From contig NZ_JBHULT010000012.1 of NCBI RefSeq assembly GCF_042684505.1, positions 117,492-181,491 on the forward strand: a stretch of DNA of 64,000 bases, written 5' to 3'. Below, piece after piece: positions 1 to 7,668 of the stretch (positions are counted from its first letter, which is position 1; each line of letters opens with the position of its first letter). A model generated the notes under the pieces. The model ran no database searches. It worked only from the letters and a program-made list of their open reading frames with translations, and was not told the origin of the DNA. Position numbers and translations under genes: made by a program. The stretch is from Salinimicrobium flavum. Lineage in GTDB: Bacteria; Bacteroidota; Bacteroidia; Flavobacteriales; Flavobacteriaceae.

Positions 1-1497
1 CTCAAAAAGCAATTTCCTGAAGAAGATCTCAGGGTGGTTATAGCCTATGATTGTCGTCACAATAGTAAAGAACTGGCCCAGGTAGTGGCAGATGTGTTTT
101 CTGCCAATGGTATTAAAGTTTTCCTTTTCTCAGACCTTAGACCAACCCCTGAATTGTCTTTTTCAGTAAAACATCTTGATTGTCACTGCGGAATTGTATT
201 AACTGCAAGTCACAACCCTCCCGAATATAACGGGTATAAAGTCTATTGGCAGGACGGAGGTCAACTGGTACCTCCACAGGATACTGAGATCATAGAAACT
301 ATCACCGCCCTTGGATATGATGAAATTAAATTTGAACCTAAAAAAGAACTTATTGAACTTATTGGTTCCGAAGTGGATGAGGTCTTTACAAAAGCATCAA
401 TAGAGAACGGAAGTTTTAACACTCCGGCTTCGGCTAAAGAAGATCTTGGAATAGTTTTCACCTCGCTCCACGGAACTTCCATTACCTTGATTCCCCGTGT
501 GCTGGAACAGGCAGGTTACTCAAATCTAAAGATCGTTGAGGAGCAAAGAGAACCTAACGGCGATTTCCCGACAGTGGACTCCCCCAACCCCGAAGAGCCT
601 GAAGCTTTACAAATGGCCCTTGAACTGGCAGAAACAGAAAAAGCAGACATTGTAATAGGAACAGACCCTGACGGCGACCGCTTAGGAGTTGCAATTAGGG
701 ATCTTACAGGTAATATGGTCCTTCTAAACGGAAACCAGACCATGTTGATCATGACCTGGTTCCTGTTGGAACAATGGGAAGAACAAGGAAAGATCAAAGG
801 AAAAGAATTTGTGGGTTCTACCATTGTATCCACTCCCATGTTGAGAGTTATGACAGAAAGTTATGGCGTGGAATATAAAGAAGGTCTTACCGGTTTCAAA
901 TGGATCGCCAAAATGATCAAAGATCATCCAAATCTTCAATTCATTGGAGGCGGAGAAGAAAGCTTTGGCTACATGGTGGGGGATTTTGTAAGGGATAAAG
1001 ATGCTGTCACCGCCACTTTACTGGTTTGTGAGATCGCTGCACAAATGAAAGCCAACGGCAGTTCCTTATACCAGAAACTTCTGGAGCTATACCAAACCCA
1101 TGGATTTTACAAGGAGGAGTTGATCTCCTTAGTAAAGAAAGGAATTGACGGGGCAGAACAGATCAAACAGATCATGATAGACCTTAGAGAAAATCCTTTA
1201 TCTGAGATCGCAGGGGAAAAAGTGGTTCTCGTGGAAGATTATGAAAGTTCAAAAGCCTTTGAATATGGACTTACTGAAACAAAAATGAAGGCTCTGGAAG
1301 TTCCTCGGTCTAACGTACTCATTTATTATACTGAAAATGGCACTAAGGTTGCGGCCCGCCCAAGTGGAACCGAGCCCAAGATCAAATTCTATATTAGTGT
1401 GAATGCTCCTTTAGACAAGGTGGAAAATTACCTGCAGGTTGAAAAAGAACTTTCAGAGAAGATCACCTTGATAAGATCTGAGCTTAAACTGGCGTAA
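1..1497 (+). CDS. Phosphoglucomutase/phosphomannomutase family protein (5' end outside window)
   Basis: Alpha-D-phosphohexomutase that interconverts sugar 1- and 6-phosphates in the cytoplasm. The frame is open to base 1, so a GTG at 34 is not the start; about 498 residues are visible and the family is usually near 570, so roughly 70 residues lie outside the window. Seen in order: the phosphoserine loop TASHNPPEYNGY (about visible residue 68), the Mg loop GTDPDGDRLG (about 220), the sugar loop GGEESFGY (about 317) and the phosphate-binding loop RPSGTEPK (about 453). All four family loops are intact. An ABC exporter starts 11 bases after the stop, suggesting cotranscription. Preference for glucose or mannose phosphate cannot be decided from the motifs. 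Confidence 0.93.
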   Translation, partial: LKKQFPEEDLRVVIAYDCRHNSKELAQVVADVFSANGIKVFLFSDLRPTPELSFSVKHLDCHCGIVLTASHNPPEYNGYKVYWQDGGQLVPPQDTEIIETITALGYDEIKFEPKKELIELIGSEVDEVFTKASIENGSFNTPASAKEDLGIVFTSLHGTSITLIPRVLEQAGYSNLKIVEEQREPNGDFPTVDSPNPEEPEALQMALELAETEKADIVIGTDPDGDRLGVAIRDLTGNMVLLNGNQTMLIMTWFLLEQWEEQGKIKGKEFVGSTIVSTPMLRVMTESYGVEYKEGLTGFKWIAKMIKDHPNLQFIGGGEESFGYMVGDFVRDKDAVTATLLVCEIAAQMKANGSSLYQKLLELYQTHGFYKEELISLVKKGIDGAEQIKQIMIDLRENPLSEIAGEKVVLVEDYESSKAFEYGLTETKMKALEVPRSNVLIYYTENGTKVAARPSGTEPKIKFYISVNAPLDKVENYLQVEKELSEKITLIRSELKLA

Positions 1498-1508
1498 GCC
1501 ACATCTGA

Positions 1509-3332
1509 ATGAATTATTTTAAGAAGATCCTTCGTTTTGCGATCCCTTATAAAAGGTTTGCTGTACTTAACATCATTTGCAATGTTTTTTACGCCCTTTT
1601 TAGCACCCTTTCTTTCCTGGCACTCATACCGGTGATACAGATCCTGTTTGATAAGACTAAGAGAGTGGCCGTTGCACCACGATGGGAAGGAATGGGAAGC
1701 ATTAAAGACTATGCGGTAGACAGCTTTAATTATCAGGTCACTCAAAGGGTCAATGAAGATGAGGTGACGGCCCTGCTATTTGTTTGCGGGGTGGTGGTGG
1801 TCCTGTTCTTCTTAAAAAATCTTTTTGGTTACCTGGCTGCTTTTTTTATCACCTTTCTGCGGAACGGGGTTCTGAGAGATGTACGAGATGCCATTTATGA
1901 CAAGATCCTGGTGTTGCCTGTTTCGTATTTTTCTGAAAAACGAAAAGGAGATACTATTTCCCGCATCACGGCCGATGTGAACGAGGTACAAACCTCCTTT
2001 CTTTCGATCCTCGAATTGATCGTGAGGGAACCGCTAACGATTATCTTTACCATCACTGCAATGTTATTGATGAGCCCTACCCTCACCTTATTCGTGTTTG
2101 TTTTTCTTCCCATTTCAGGATTTATCATTTCCCTCATTGGAAAGAAATTGAAAAGTCAGTCAAACCTGGCCCAGGAGGAGAATGGTCATTTTCTTTCGCT
2201 GGTGGAGGAAACCCTCTCCAGTCTAAAAATCGTGAAAGGGTTTAACGCCGAAGATAAATTCCGCAATAAATTCAGAAATTCCACACACCGACTTAAGAAG
2301 ATCCTTGACAGCCTTATAAACCGGCAGAACCTGGCCTCCCCTACCAGCGAATTTCTGGGGATCTTTGTGATCGTGATCATTTTATGGTATGGTGGGAACA
2401 TGGTTTTGGTGGATGGAACATTGGACGGCGCTACCTTTATTGCCTTCATGGGGCTGGCGTATAACATCCTAACGCCCGCTAAGCAAATAAGCAAAGCTAC
2501 CTACAGTGTCAAAAAGGGGGATGCAGCGGCAGAAAGGATCTTCGAGGTACTCGAAACTGAGACAAATATTATCGATGCTCCCGATGCTGTGGTGAAAGAA
2601 TCTTTCGAAGGGTCAGTGGAGATAGAGAATATCTCTTTTAGGTATGAAGAAGAACATGTCCTTAAAAACTTCAGTATAAAGGTCCCTAAAGGAACCACTG
2701 TAGCCCTGGTGGGCCAGTCGGGAAGTGGAAAATCTACCATTGCCAACCTGGTCACCCGCTTCTATGATGTCAATGAAGGATCAATAAAGATCGACGGGAT
2801 TGACATCAGGAAGATCAGTAAAAAGTCCCTGCGCAGTTTAATGGGACTGGTAACCCAGGATTCCATTCTTTTTAATGATACAGTTAGAAATAATGTGGGA
2901 CTTGGAAAAGACAACGCTTCAGATGAAGAGATCATTGAGGCCCTTAAGATCGCCAATGCCTGGGAATTCGTCAAAGACCTGCCACAAGGTCTCGAAACTA
3001 ATATTGGAGACAGTGGTGGAAAACTCAGCGGCGGACAAAAGCAGCGCCTTTCCATCGCCAGGGCTGTCCTTAAGAACCCACCCATCATGATCCTGGATGA
3101 AGCAACCTCAGCTCTTGACACCGAAAGTGAGAGGCTGGTACAAAAGGCCCTGGAGAACATGATGAGAAAACGAACTTCAATTGTTATTGCCCACCGGTTG
3201 TCTACCATACAAAACGCCGACAATATTGTGGTGATGCAAAAAGGTGAGATAGTGGAACAGGGTAAACACGAGGAATTGCTGGCCAAAAGATCTGTTTACC
3301 ACAAACTGGTAGAGATGCAGTCTTTTGACTAA
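1509..3332 (+). CDS. ABC transporter, fused permease/ATPase (MsbA-like exporter)
   Basis: Half-size ABC exporter of 607 residues, presumably a homodimer in the inner membrane moving lipid or another amphiphile outward. The N-terminal half has the hydrophobic helices of an exporter membrane domain, with the first helix near residues 18-45. The C-terminal nucleotide-binding domain has Walker A GQSGSGKST (about 402), signature LSGGQKQR (about 506), Walker B IMILDEATSALD (about 526) and the switch histidine in IAHRLST. Length and domain order are normal. It follows the sugar mutase by 11 bases and is followed by a strong hairpin. Resemblance to MsbA is general; the substrate is inferred only. Confidence 0.92.
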   Translation: MNYFKKILRFAIPYKRFAVLNIICNVFYALFSTLSFLALIPVIQILFDKTKRVAVAPRWEGMGSIKDYAVDSFNYQVTQRVNEDEVTALLFVCGVVVVLFFLKNLFGYLAAFFITFLRNGVLRDVRDAIYDKILVLPVSYFSEKRKGDTISRITADVNEVQTSFLSILELIVREPLTIIFTITAMLLMSPTLTLFVFVFLPISGFIISLIGKKLKSQSNLAQEENGHFLSLVEETLSSLKIVKGFNAEDKFRNKFRNSTHRLKKILDSLINRQNLASPTSEFLGIFVIVIILWYGGNMVLVDGTLDGATFIAFMGLAYNILTPAKQISKATYSVKKGDAAAERIFEVLETETNIIDAPDAVVKESFEGSVEIENISFRYEEEHVLKNFSIKVPKGTTVALVGQSGSGKSTIANLVTRFYDVNEGSIKIDGIDIRKISKKSLRSLMGLVTQDSILFNDTVRNNVGLGKDNASDEEIIEALKIANAWEFVKDLPQGLETNIGDSGGKLSGGQKQRLSIARAVLKNPPIMILDEATSALDTESERLVQKALENMMRKRTSIVIAHRLSTIQNADNIVVMQKGEIVEQGKHEELLAKRSVYHKLVEMQSFD

Positions 3333-3383
3333 CGGACTACAAACAAAACCTTAATTAGCAGATCAGAAAAAGGTAAAAAAGAA

Positions 3384-3414
3384 AAAAATGGATGAAGTAG
3401 GTCCATCCATTTTT
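3384..3414 (+). terminator. Rho-independent terminator after ABC exporter
   Basis: Perfect 11-base inverted repeat AAAAATGGATG / CATCCATTTTT with a 9-base loop; the right arm ends in a T run. It lies 51 bases after the exporter stop. Confidence 0.8.
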
Positions 3415-3607
3415 CCTATCCATCCTCGTTCTGGGACAAACGAAAAGGATTTCCAACATTTGGAGCAAAAAAGATATCTTCTTTACAAAGTGAATATACT
3501 ACAAAAAATAACACAAAAAAATTTTTTGTGTATTTTATCCTGCAATTGTGTATTTCATCGATGGTTTAAGCTTTATTCGACACCGTCGTTAATTCTGAAT
3601 TTCCTCT

Positions 3608-3615
3608 TATCTTTA
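3608..3615 (+). promoter_or_regulatory. Candidate -7 promoter box for ECF sigma factor
   Basis: TATCTTTA matches 7 of 8 positions of TAnnTTTG and lies 26 bases before the TTG start, a usual distance for a short Bacteroidota leader. No clear -33 TTG was found. Confidence 0.45.
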
Positions 3616-3641
3616 CCTCCGGCAAATGAAAACCAATCCCT

Positions 3642-4187
3642 TTGAACCTTTCTGAAGAACAGCTTTTAAGTGAACTAAAGGATCCTGAAACACGTAACCG
3701 GGCTTTTAGGGAACTACTGGTTCAATACCAGGAACGGTTATACTGGCAAATAAGGAACATCGTGAAGAACCATGAAGATGCAGATGATGTGCTCCAGAAC
3801 ACCTTCATCAAAATCTTCAGGAATATTGAGAAGTTCAAAGGGGAAAGCCAGTTATTTTCCTGGATGTACCGTATCGCTACCAATGAATCGATCACCTTTT
3901 TAAATAAACGCGCAAAGAACTTACAGATCACCTCAGAAGAGCTTCAGCAACAGATCATCGGGAATCTGGAGACTGATGTTTATTTTGAAGGAGACCATAT
4001 TCAGCTTAAGTTACAAAAAGCCATTGCAAAGCTGCCCGAAAAACAGCAGCAGGTGTTCAATATGAAATACTTTCAGGAACTTAAGTATCGGGAAATTTCT
4101 GAAATATTAGGCACCTCAGAAGGGGCCTTAAAGGCGTCCTATCACATTGCGACCAAAAAAATAGAGGAATATTTGAAGGGAAGTTAA
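3642..4187 (+). CDS. ECF-type RNA polymerase sigma factor
   Basis: Sigma-70 family extracytoplasmic-function factor of 181 residues. Region 2 is visible in DADDVLQNTFIKIFRNI and the FSWMYRIATN segment (about residues 45-88), and region 4 is a helix-turn-helix near the end (LKYREISEILGTSEGALKAS). The start is TTG at 3642; the nearby ATG at 3626 is out of frame and stops at once. The next two genes follow in the same direction: a protein with one membrane span and a small exported protein. This trio is a recurring flavobacterial arrangement, so the membrane partner probably controls sigma activity, although it lacks a recognisable zinc-finger anti-sigma motif. The stimulus is unknown. Confidence 0.9.
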   Translation: MNLSEEQLLSELKDPETRNRAFRELLVQYQERLYWQIRNIVKNHEDADDVLQNTFIKIFRNIEKFKGESQLFSWMYRIATNESITFLNKRAKNLQITSEELQQQIIGNLETDVYFEGDHIQLKLQKAIAKLPEKQQQVFNMKYFQELKYREISEILGTSEGALKASYHIATKKIEEYLKGS

Positions 4188-4219
4188 ACCTTTAATAGAA
4201 AGAAGAGTCAAATAACCAA

Positions 4220-4750
4220 ATGAACAAGAAAGAGTTACCATACAAAAACACTTCAGGATTCAGGATCCCAAAAGATTATTTTGAGGATTTTGAGGCCAGG
4301 ATGATGCATAAGGTTAACTCTTCTGAAAGTGAGTTCAATCTAAAACAAGGATCCAATCCTTTTAAGGTTCCTTCTTCTTACTTTCAGGAATTTGAAGAGC
4401 GAATGCTCCTCAGGATCGACCCGGTAAAAAGGACCTCCAAAGTTATCTCCCTGTTTAGATCAAAAACCCTGACTTATGTTGCAGGAATAGCAGCTGTGCT
4501 GGCAATTATTTTTATCTCCACCATTTTAACGACCTCAGAAAATGTAAGTTTTGGGGATCTTGATATGGTAGCCGTTGAAAATTACCTTTTAGAAACCCTG
4601 GACATGGCAGATCCCGAGGAAATTCCTATGATAAATGAAAAAGTATTCAGTTTTGCCACCTCTAATGACCCTAATCTTGACAGAGAAGCCCTATACGAAT
4701 ATTTAAACGACAATGTTGAAGACCCATCTCTCCTACTTAATGACAATTAA
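4220..4750 (+). CDS. Single-span membrane protein, putative partner of the ECF sigma factor
   Basis: 176 residues with no enzyme motif. The N-terminal half has two related segments built on a phenylalanine-proline-tyrosine pattern (GFRIPKDYFEDFEARM near residue 12 and PFKVPSSYFQEFEERM near 48), an internal duplication in the presumed cytoplasmic part. One membrane helix follows at about residues 87-108 and the rest is acidic and probably periplasmic. It sits 32 bases after the sigma gene and 1 base before the next gene. Position and topology suggest an anti-sigma-like regulator that binds the sigma factor through the duplicated segment; this is inference. Confidence 0.7.
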   Translation: MNKKELPYKNTSGFRIPKDYFEDFEARMMHKVNSSESEFNLKQGSNPFKVPSSYFQEFEERMLLRIDPVKRTSKVISLFRSKTLTYVAGIAAVLAIIFISTILTTSENVSFGDLDMVAVENYLLETLDMADPEEIPMINEKVFSFATSNDPNLDREALYEYLNDNVEDPSLLLNDN

Positions 4751-4751
4751 A

Positions 4752-5192
4752 ATGAAAAAAATTCTTTTATTCTCCTTTTTAATGTGCTTCCCTCTTATCA
4801 TGACTGCACAGGAGAACGATGAACACCGGGAGCGAATCAGAGCTCTCAAGACTGCTTATATCACTGAGGGATTAAACCTCACCCCCAGGGAAGCTCAGCA
4901 ATTTTGGCCCATCTATAATGATTTTACCGAGAAACGCAGAGAGCTTTATAAAAGGGAGCGTAAGGAAATAAAAGACCTGGAATGCATGACCGAAGAGGCA
5001 GCTAACAGCAAATTAAACGAATATGTGGAAATTGAACGTGAAGATTTCCTTTTGAAAAAACAATATTTCAATGATCTTCGGAAGATCTTTTCTGCTAAAA
5101 AGATAATGCAGCTTAAAAAGGTGGAAGATGAGTTCAACGAAAAGATGATGCGGGAATACCGCGCCCGAAGGGCAGCAGAAAACAACAAATAA
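4752..5192 (+). CDS. Exported small helical protein (putative sensor of the ECF system)
   Basis: 146 residues from ATG 4752, chosen over an upstream in-frame ATG at 4713 because it begins directly with a signal peptide (MKKILLFSFLMCFPLIMTAQ). The mature part is highly charged and helical, with a LTPREAQQFWPIYNDF segment near residue 40 like that of small periplasmic Spy/CpxP-type or flavobacterial 'sensor of ECF sigma factor' proteins. It starts 1 base after the membrane partner, so the two are probably translationally coupled. A periplasmic sensing or chaperone role is inferred from context. Confidence 0.7.
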   Translation: MKKILLFSFLMCFPLIMTAQENDEHRERIRALKTAYITEGLNLTPREAQQFWPIYNDFTEKRRELYKRERKEIKDLECMTEEAANSKLNEYVEIEREDFLLKKQYFNDLRKIFSAKKIMQLKKVEDEFNEKMMREYRARRAAENNK

Positions 5193-5220
5193 ATAATTTT
5201 AATTTTGGTTGGTTAGTTGA

Positions 5221-5259
5221 GTGGTCCGGAGTTCAATAATACTTCGGATCACTTTTTTT
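5221..5259 (+). terminator. Terminator after the ECF sigma operon
   Basis: An 11-base-pair stem GTGGTCCGGAG / CTTCGGATCAC, including two G-U pairs, is followed by seven T. It ends exactly where the convergent minus-strand gene ends. Confidence 0.75.
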
Positions 5260-6296
5260 ATCTAAATTTCAGTTTCGCCAGTCTGTTCTTTCCCGCAGCA
5301 TAGGCTGTGGAATCATTTAGAAATCTTATCGTGTAAAAACCTTCTTCGGAAAGATTCTTCCAGGTATTACCTTCATCAGACGAATATGATATTCCGGTAA
5401 ATCCAATTGCTACCAATTCTTTGGCATCACTTCCAGGCACATATCTCACACTGCTCTTATAACCAGGATCTTTCCCCTCACCAACAAGTTTCCAGGTCTT
5501 TCCACCATCTGAAGTCACTGCTTTATTGGCCTCGTTCCCTTCAGGTCTGGTGTAATCCCCGCCTATCATGAAACCGTTTTGCCCGTCGTAAAAATCTACC
5601 GAGTAAGCACCCGTTGTACTTTCCCCTTGTACGATAGGGGTATCAAAGACTTCCCAGGTTTTCCCTTTATCGGGACTAAAGAATACCCGAGATCTTATCC
5701 CGCCCGAAATGATCCAGGCCTTGTCCCCTTTTACGGCTATGTTGGAGTTACTGGCAGCGAAAGCCGCCTCACCTTCTGTTACTTCAGGTAGTTGGTCACA
5801 GGAAAGCTTATTCCAGGTATTCCCACCGTCTCGGGTAATGATCACAGAAAGACAATTCTCCACAGGATCGCCCATTGCGATACCTTCCTCATCATTCCAG
5901 AAGGTCATAGAGTCGTAGAAAATTCTCATGTGTTTCAGAATAGACCAGTTCCATTTGTCCGTCTTCACCGGTCTTATAAAGCAAAGCGGGGTTTGCGACA
6001 CTCAGCATGAAAAAATCATTTGCAGTACTTGCCACAGCTCTGAATTCAGGATATATTGAATCATGCTGTTGCCGGTTTAGCCTCACCCCGTTCTCTGCGG
6101 AATTATAGATACCGTAAACGCCATTGGCCCCTGCAAAGGCAAGATCCTGCCCCATAATTTCGATGGCCCTTATGTTAAGGGAATCTTCCAGAAGGATCTC
6201 CACATCAACACTCTTATAAGGAAGTCTGTCCTGCTTTTTTTCGGTTGAATTACATGCAGTTAAACCTATAAAAAGTAAAAATAATAATCGTTTCAT
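5258..6296 (-). pseudogene. Frameshifted BNR/Asp-box (YCF48-like) lipoprotein gene
   Basis: Two overlapping minus-strand frames together make one beta-propeller lipoprotein. The first (start 6296) has a lipoprotein signal (LLFIGLTACNST) and runs to residue ~126 before leaving frame and stopping at 5892. The second, entered near 5920 and ending at 5258, continues with FYDSMTFWNDEEGIAMGDP and four Asp boxes such as TRDGGNTW, SPDKGKTW, TSDGGKTW and SSDEGNTW. The break falls in a four-base A run (plus strand 5919-5922). Removing one base gives a continuous ...SETHEN-FYDSM... reading. It is either a recent inactivating mutation or a sequencing error. The intact family is exported and of uncertain role; some members are annotated as oxidoreductases without good evidence. 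Confidence 0.85.
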
Positions 6297-6344
6297 AACC
6301 TGAATTTGCCCGTAAAGATAGATTTTTCCGTAGTTTAAAAACCG

Positions 6345-6352
6345 TACCTTTG
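6345..6352 (+). promoter_or_regulatory. -7 promoter box (TACCTTTG) for rRNA methyltransferase
   Basis: Exact match to TAnnTTTG, 18 bases before the ATG at 6371. The -33 element is weak. Confidence 0.6.
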
Positions 6353-6370
6353 CAGCTTTAAAATATTTTT

Positions 6371-7582
6371 ATGCGCTTATACAGAAATCTGGTCTTTGCT
6401 ACCGTTGATGCCCTTGGAGAAATTTTTAATGAAGGAGCCTACGCCGATAAGGTGATCGCTAAAACCCTCAAACGCGACAAACGTTGGGGAGCAAGAGACC
6501 GGAGTTTTATTGCTGAAACTACTTACGACATTGTACGCTGGAAACGCCTTTATTCAGAAATTGCTGAAGTAAAGGCTCCCTATTCACGAGAAAACCTTTT
6601 CAGGTTATTTGCCGTTTGGGCAACCCTGAGAGGAATTGAAATTCCTGACTGGAAACAAATAGAACCTGTTCCTACCCGCCGCATCAAAGGAAAATTTGAT
6701 GAGTTGAGCAAAATCAGAAAGTACAGGGAATCTGTGCCAGACTGGCTGGATGAGCTGGGAGTAAAGGAACTGGGAGAAGAGGTATGGGAGAAAGAACTTC
6801 ACGCGCTCAATCAACAGGCCCCGGTCATTCTCAGAACAAATACTTTAAAAACTTCCAAAGAAAAGCTCCAGCAGGAGCTTCAAAAAGAAGGAATTGAAAC
6901 CGAATTTTTGAAAGATTACCCCGATGCCCTGCAATTGAAGGAGCGGGCGAATGTATTTAGAACAGAAGCCTTCAAAAACGGCTTTTTTGAAGTCCAGGAT
7001 GCCTCCTCTCAAATGGTTGCAGAATTCCTTGAGGTAGAACCGGGAATGCGCGTGGTAGATACCTGTGCAGGCGCCGGCGGAAAATCCCTGCACCTTGCTG
7101 CTTTAATGGAAAATAAAGGGCAATTGATCGCTACAGATATCTATGACAATAAATTAAAGGAACTTAAACGCCGTGCACGACGGGCCGGGGCTCACAATAT
7201 TGAACCGCGGGTTATAGATTCCTCAAAAGTGGTTAAAAAGCTCTATGGAAGTGCAGACCGGGTTCTTATTGACGCACCTTGTAGCGGCCTTGGAGTCCTA
7301 AGCCGTAATCCTGACGCAAAATGGAAACTTCAACCAGAATTCCTGGAAACAATTAAACAAACCCAGGAGGAGATTCTTAAGCAGTATTCTAAAATTGTAA
7401 AAGAGGGCGGCAAAATGGTCTACGCTACCTGTTCCATTCTGCCATCAGAAAATGAAGAACAGGTCAGGAAGTTCCTGGATTCAGAGGAAGGAAAAAGCTT
7501 CAGCATGAAGAAAGAGCAGAAGATCCTTTCCAGCGAAACCGGTTTTGACGGATTTTATATGGCACTGTTGGAGAAAAATTAA
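6371..7582 (+). CDS. RsmB/NOP-family RNA (cytosine-5)-methyltransferase
   Basis: 403-residue SAM-dependent methyltransferase, most likely modifying a cytosine in 16S rRNA. The N-terminal 130 residues resemble an NusB-like domain. The catalytic domain shows the SAM loop VDTCAGAGGKS (about residue 233), motif IV DAPCSGLG (about 301) and motif VI YATCSILPSENE with the nucleophilic cysteine (about 351). Both cysteines typical of m5C enzymes are present. It is preceded by a consensus -7 box and lies divergent from the frameshifted lipoprotein gene. The exact target base is not visible from sequence. Confidence 0.9.
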   Translation: MRLYRNLVFATVDALGEIFNEGAYADKVIAKTLKRDKRWGARDRSFIAETTYDIVRWKRLYSEIAEVKAPYSRENLFRLFAVWATLRGIEIPDWKQIEPVPTRRIKGKFDELSKIRKYRESVPDWLDELGVKELGEEVWEKELHALNQQAPVILRTNTLKTSKEKLQQELQKEGIETEFLKDYPDALQLKERANVFRTEAFKNGFFEVQDASSQMVAEFLEVEPGMRVVDTCAGAGGKSLHLAALMENKGQLIATDIYDNKLKELKRRARRAGAHNIEPRVIDSSKVVKKLYGSADRVLIDAPCSGLGVLSRNPDAKWKLQPEFLETIKQTQEEILKQYSKIVKEGGKMVYATCSILPSENEEQVRKFLDSEEGKSFSMKKEQKILSSETGFDGFYMALLEKN

Positions 7583-7620
7583 TTCCGAAGCAAATCTCCA
7601 CTTGTTTTTGAATTATCTTT

Positions 7621-7628
7621 TAGTTTTG
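7621..7628 (+). promoter_or_regulatory. -7 promoter box (TAGTTTTG) for endonuclease gene
   Basis: Exact TAnnTTTG match 40 bases before the ATG at 7669. A TTG at 7602-7604 lies 16 bases upstream, slightly closer than the usual 17-23. Confidence 0.6.
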
Positions 7629-7668
7629 CAGTTAATAATTAGATTCTAAATAATTTTAAACCCTTAAA

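Larger units (their letters stand above)
3333..3641. other. Intergenic region between ABC exporter and ECF sigma factor
   Basis: About 309 bases without a convincing gene. It holds the exporter terminator hairpin (3384-3414), an AT-rich stretch, and a near-consensus Bacteroidota -7 box TATCTTTA at 3608-3615, about 26 bases before the sigma factor start. An open frame at 3388-3645 begins inside the terminator stem and is rejected as a gene. Confidence 0.6.

Noticed and set aside
3388..3645. 85-codon plus-strand open frame before the ECF sigma gene
   Set aside because: It starts inside the terminator stem of the ABC exporter, runs through AT-rich promoter DNA and has no protein-like composition.
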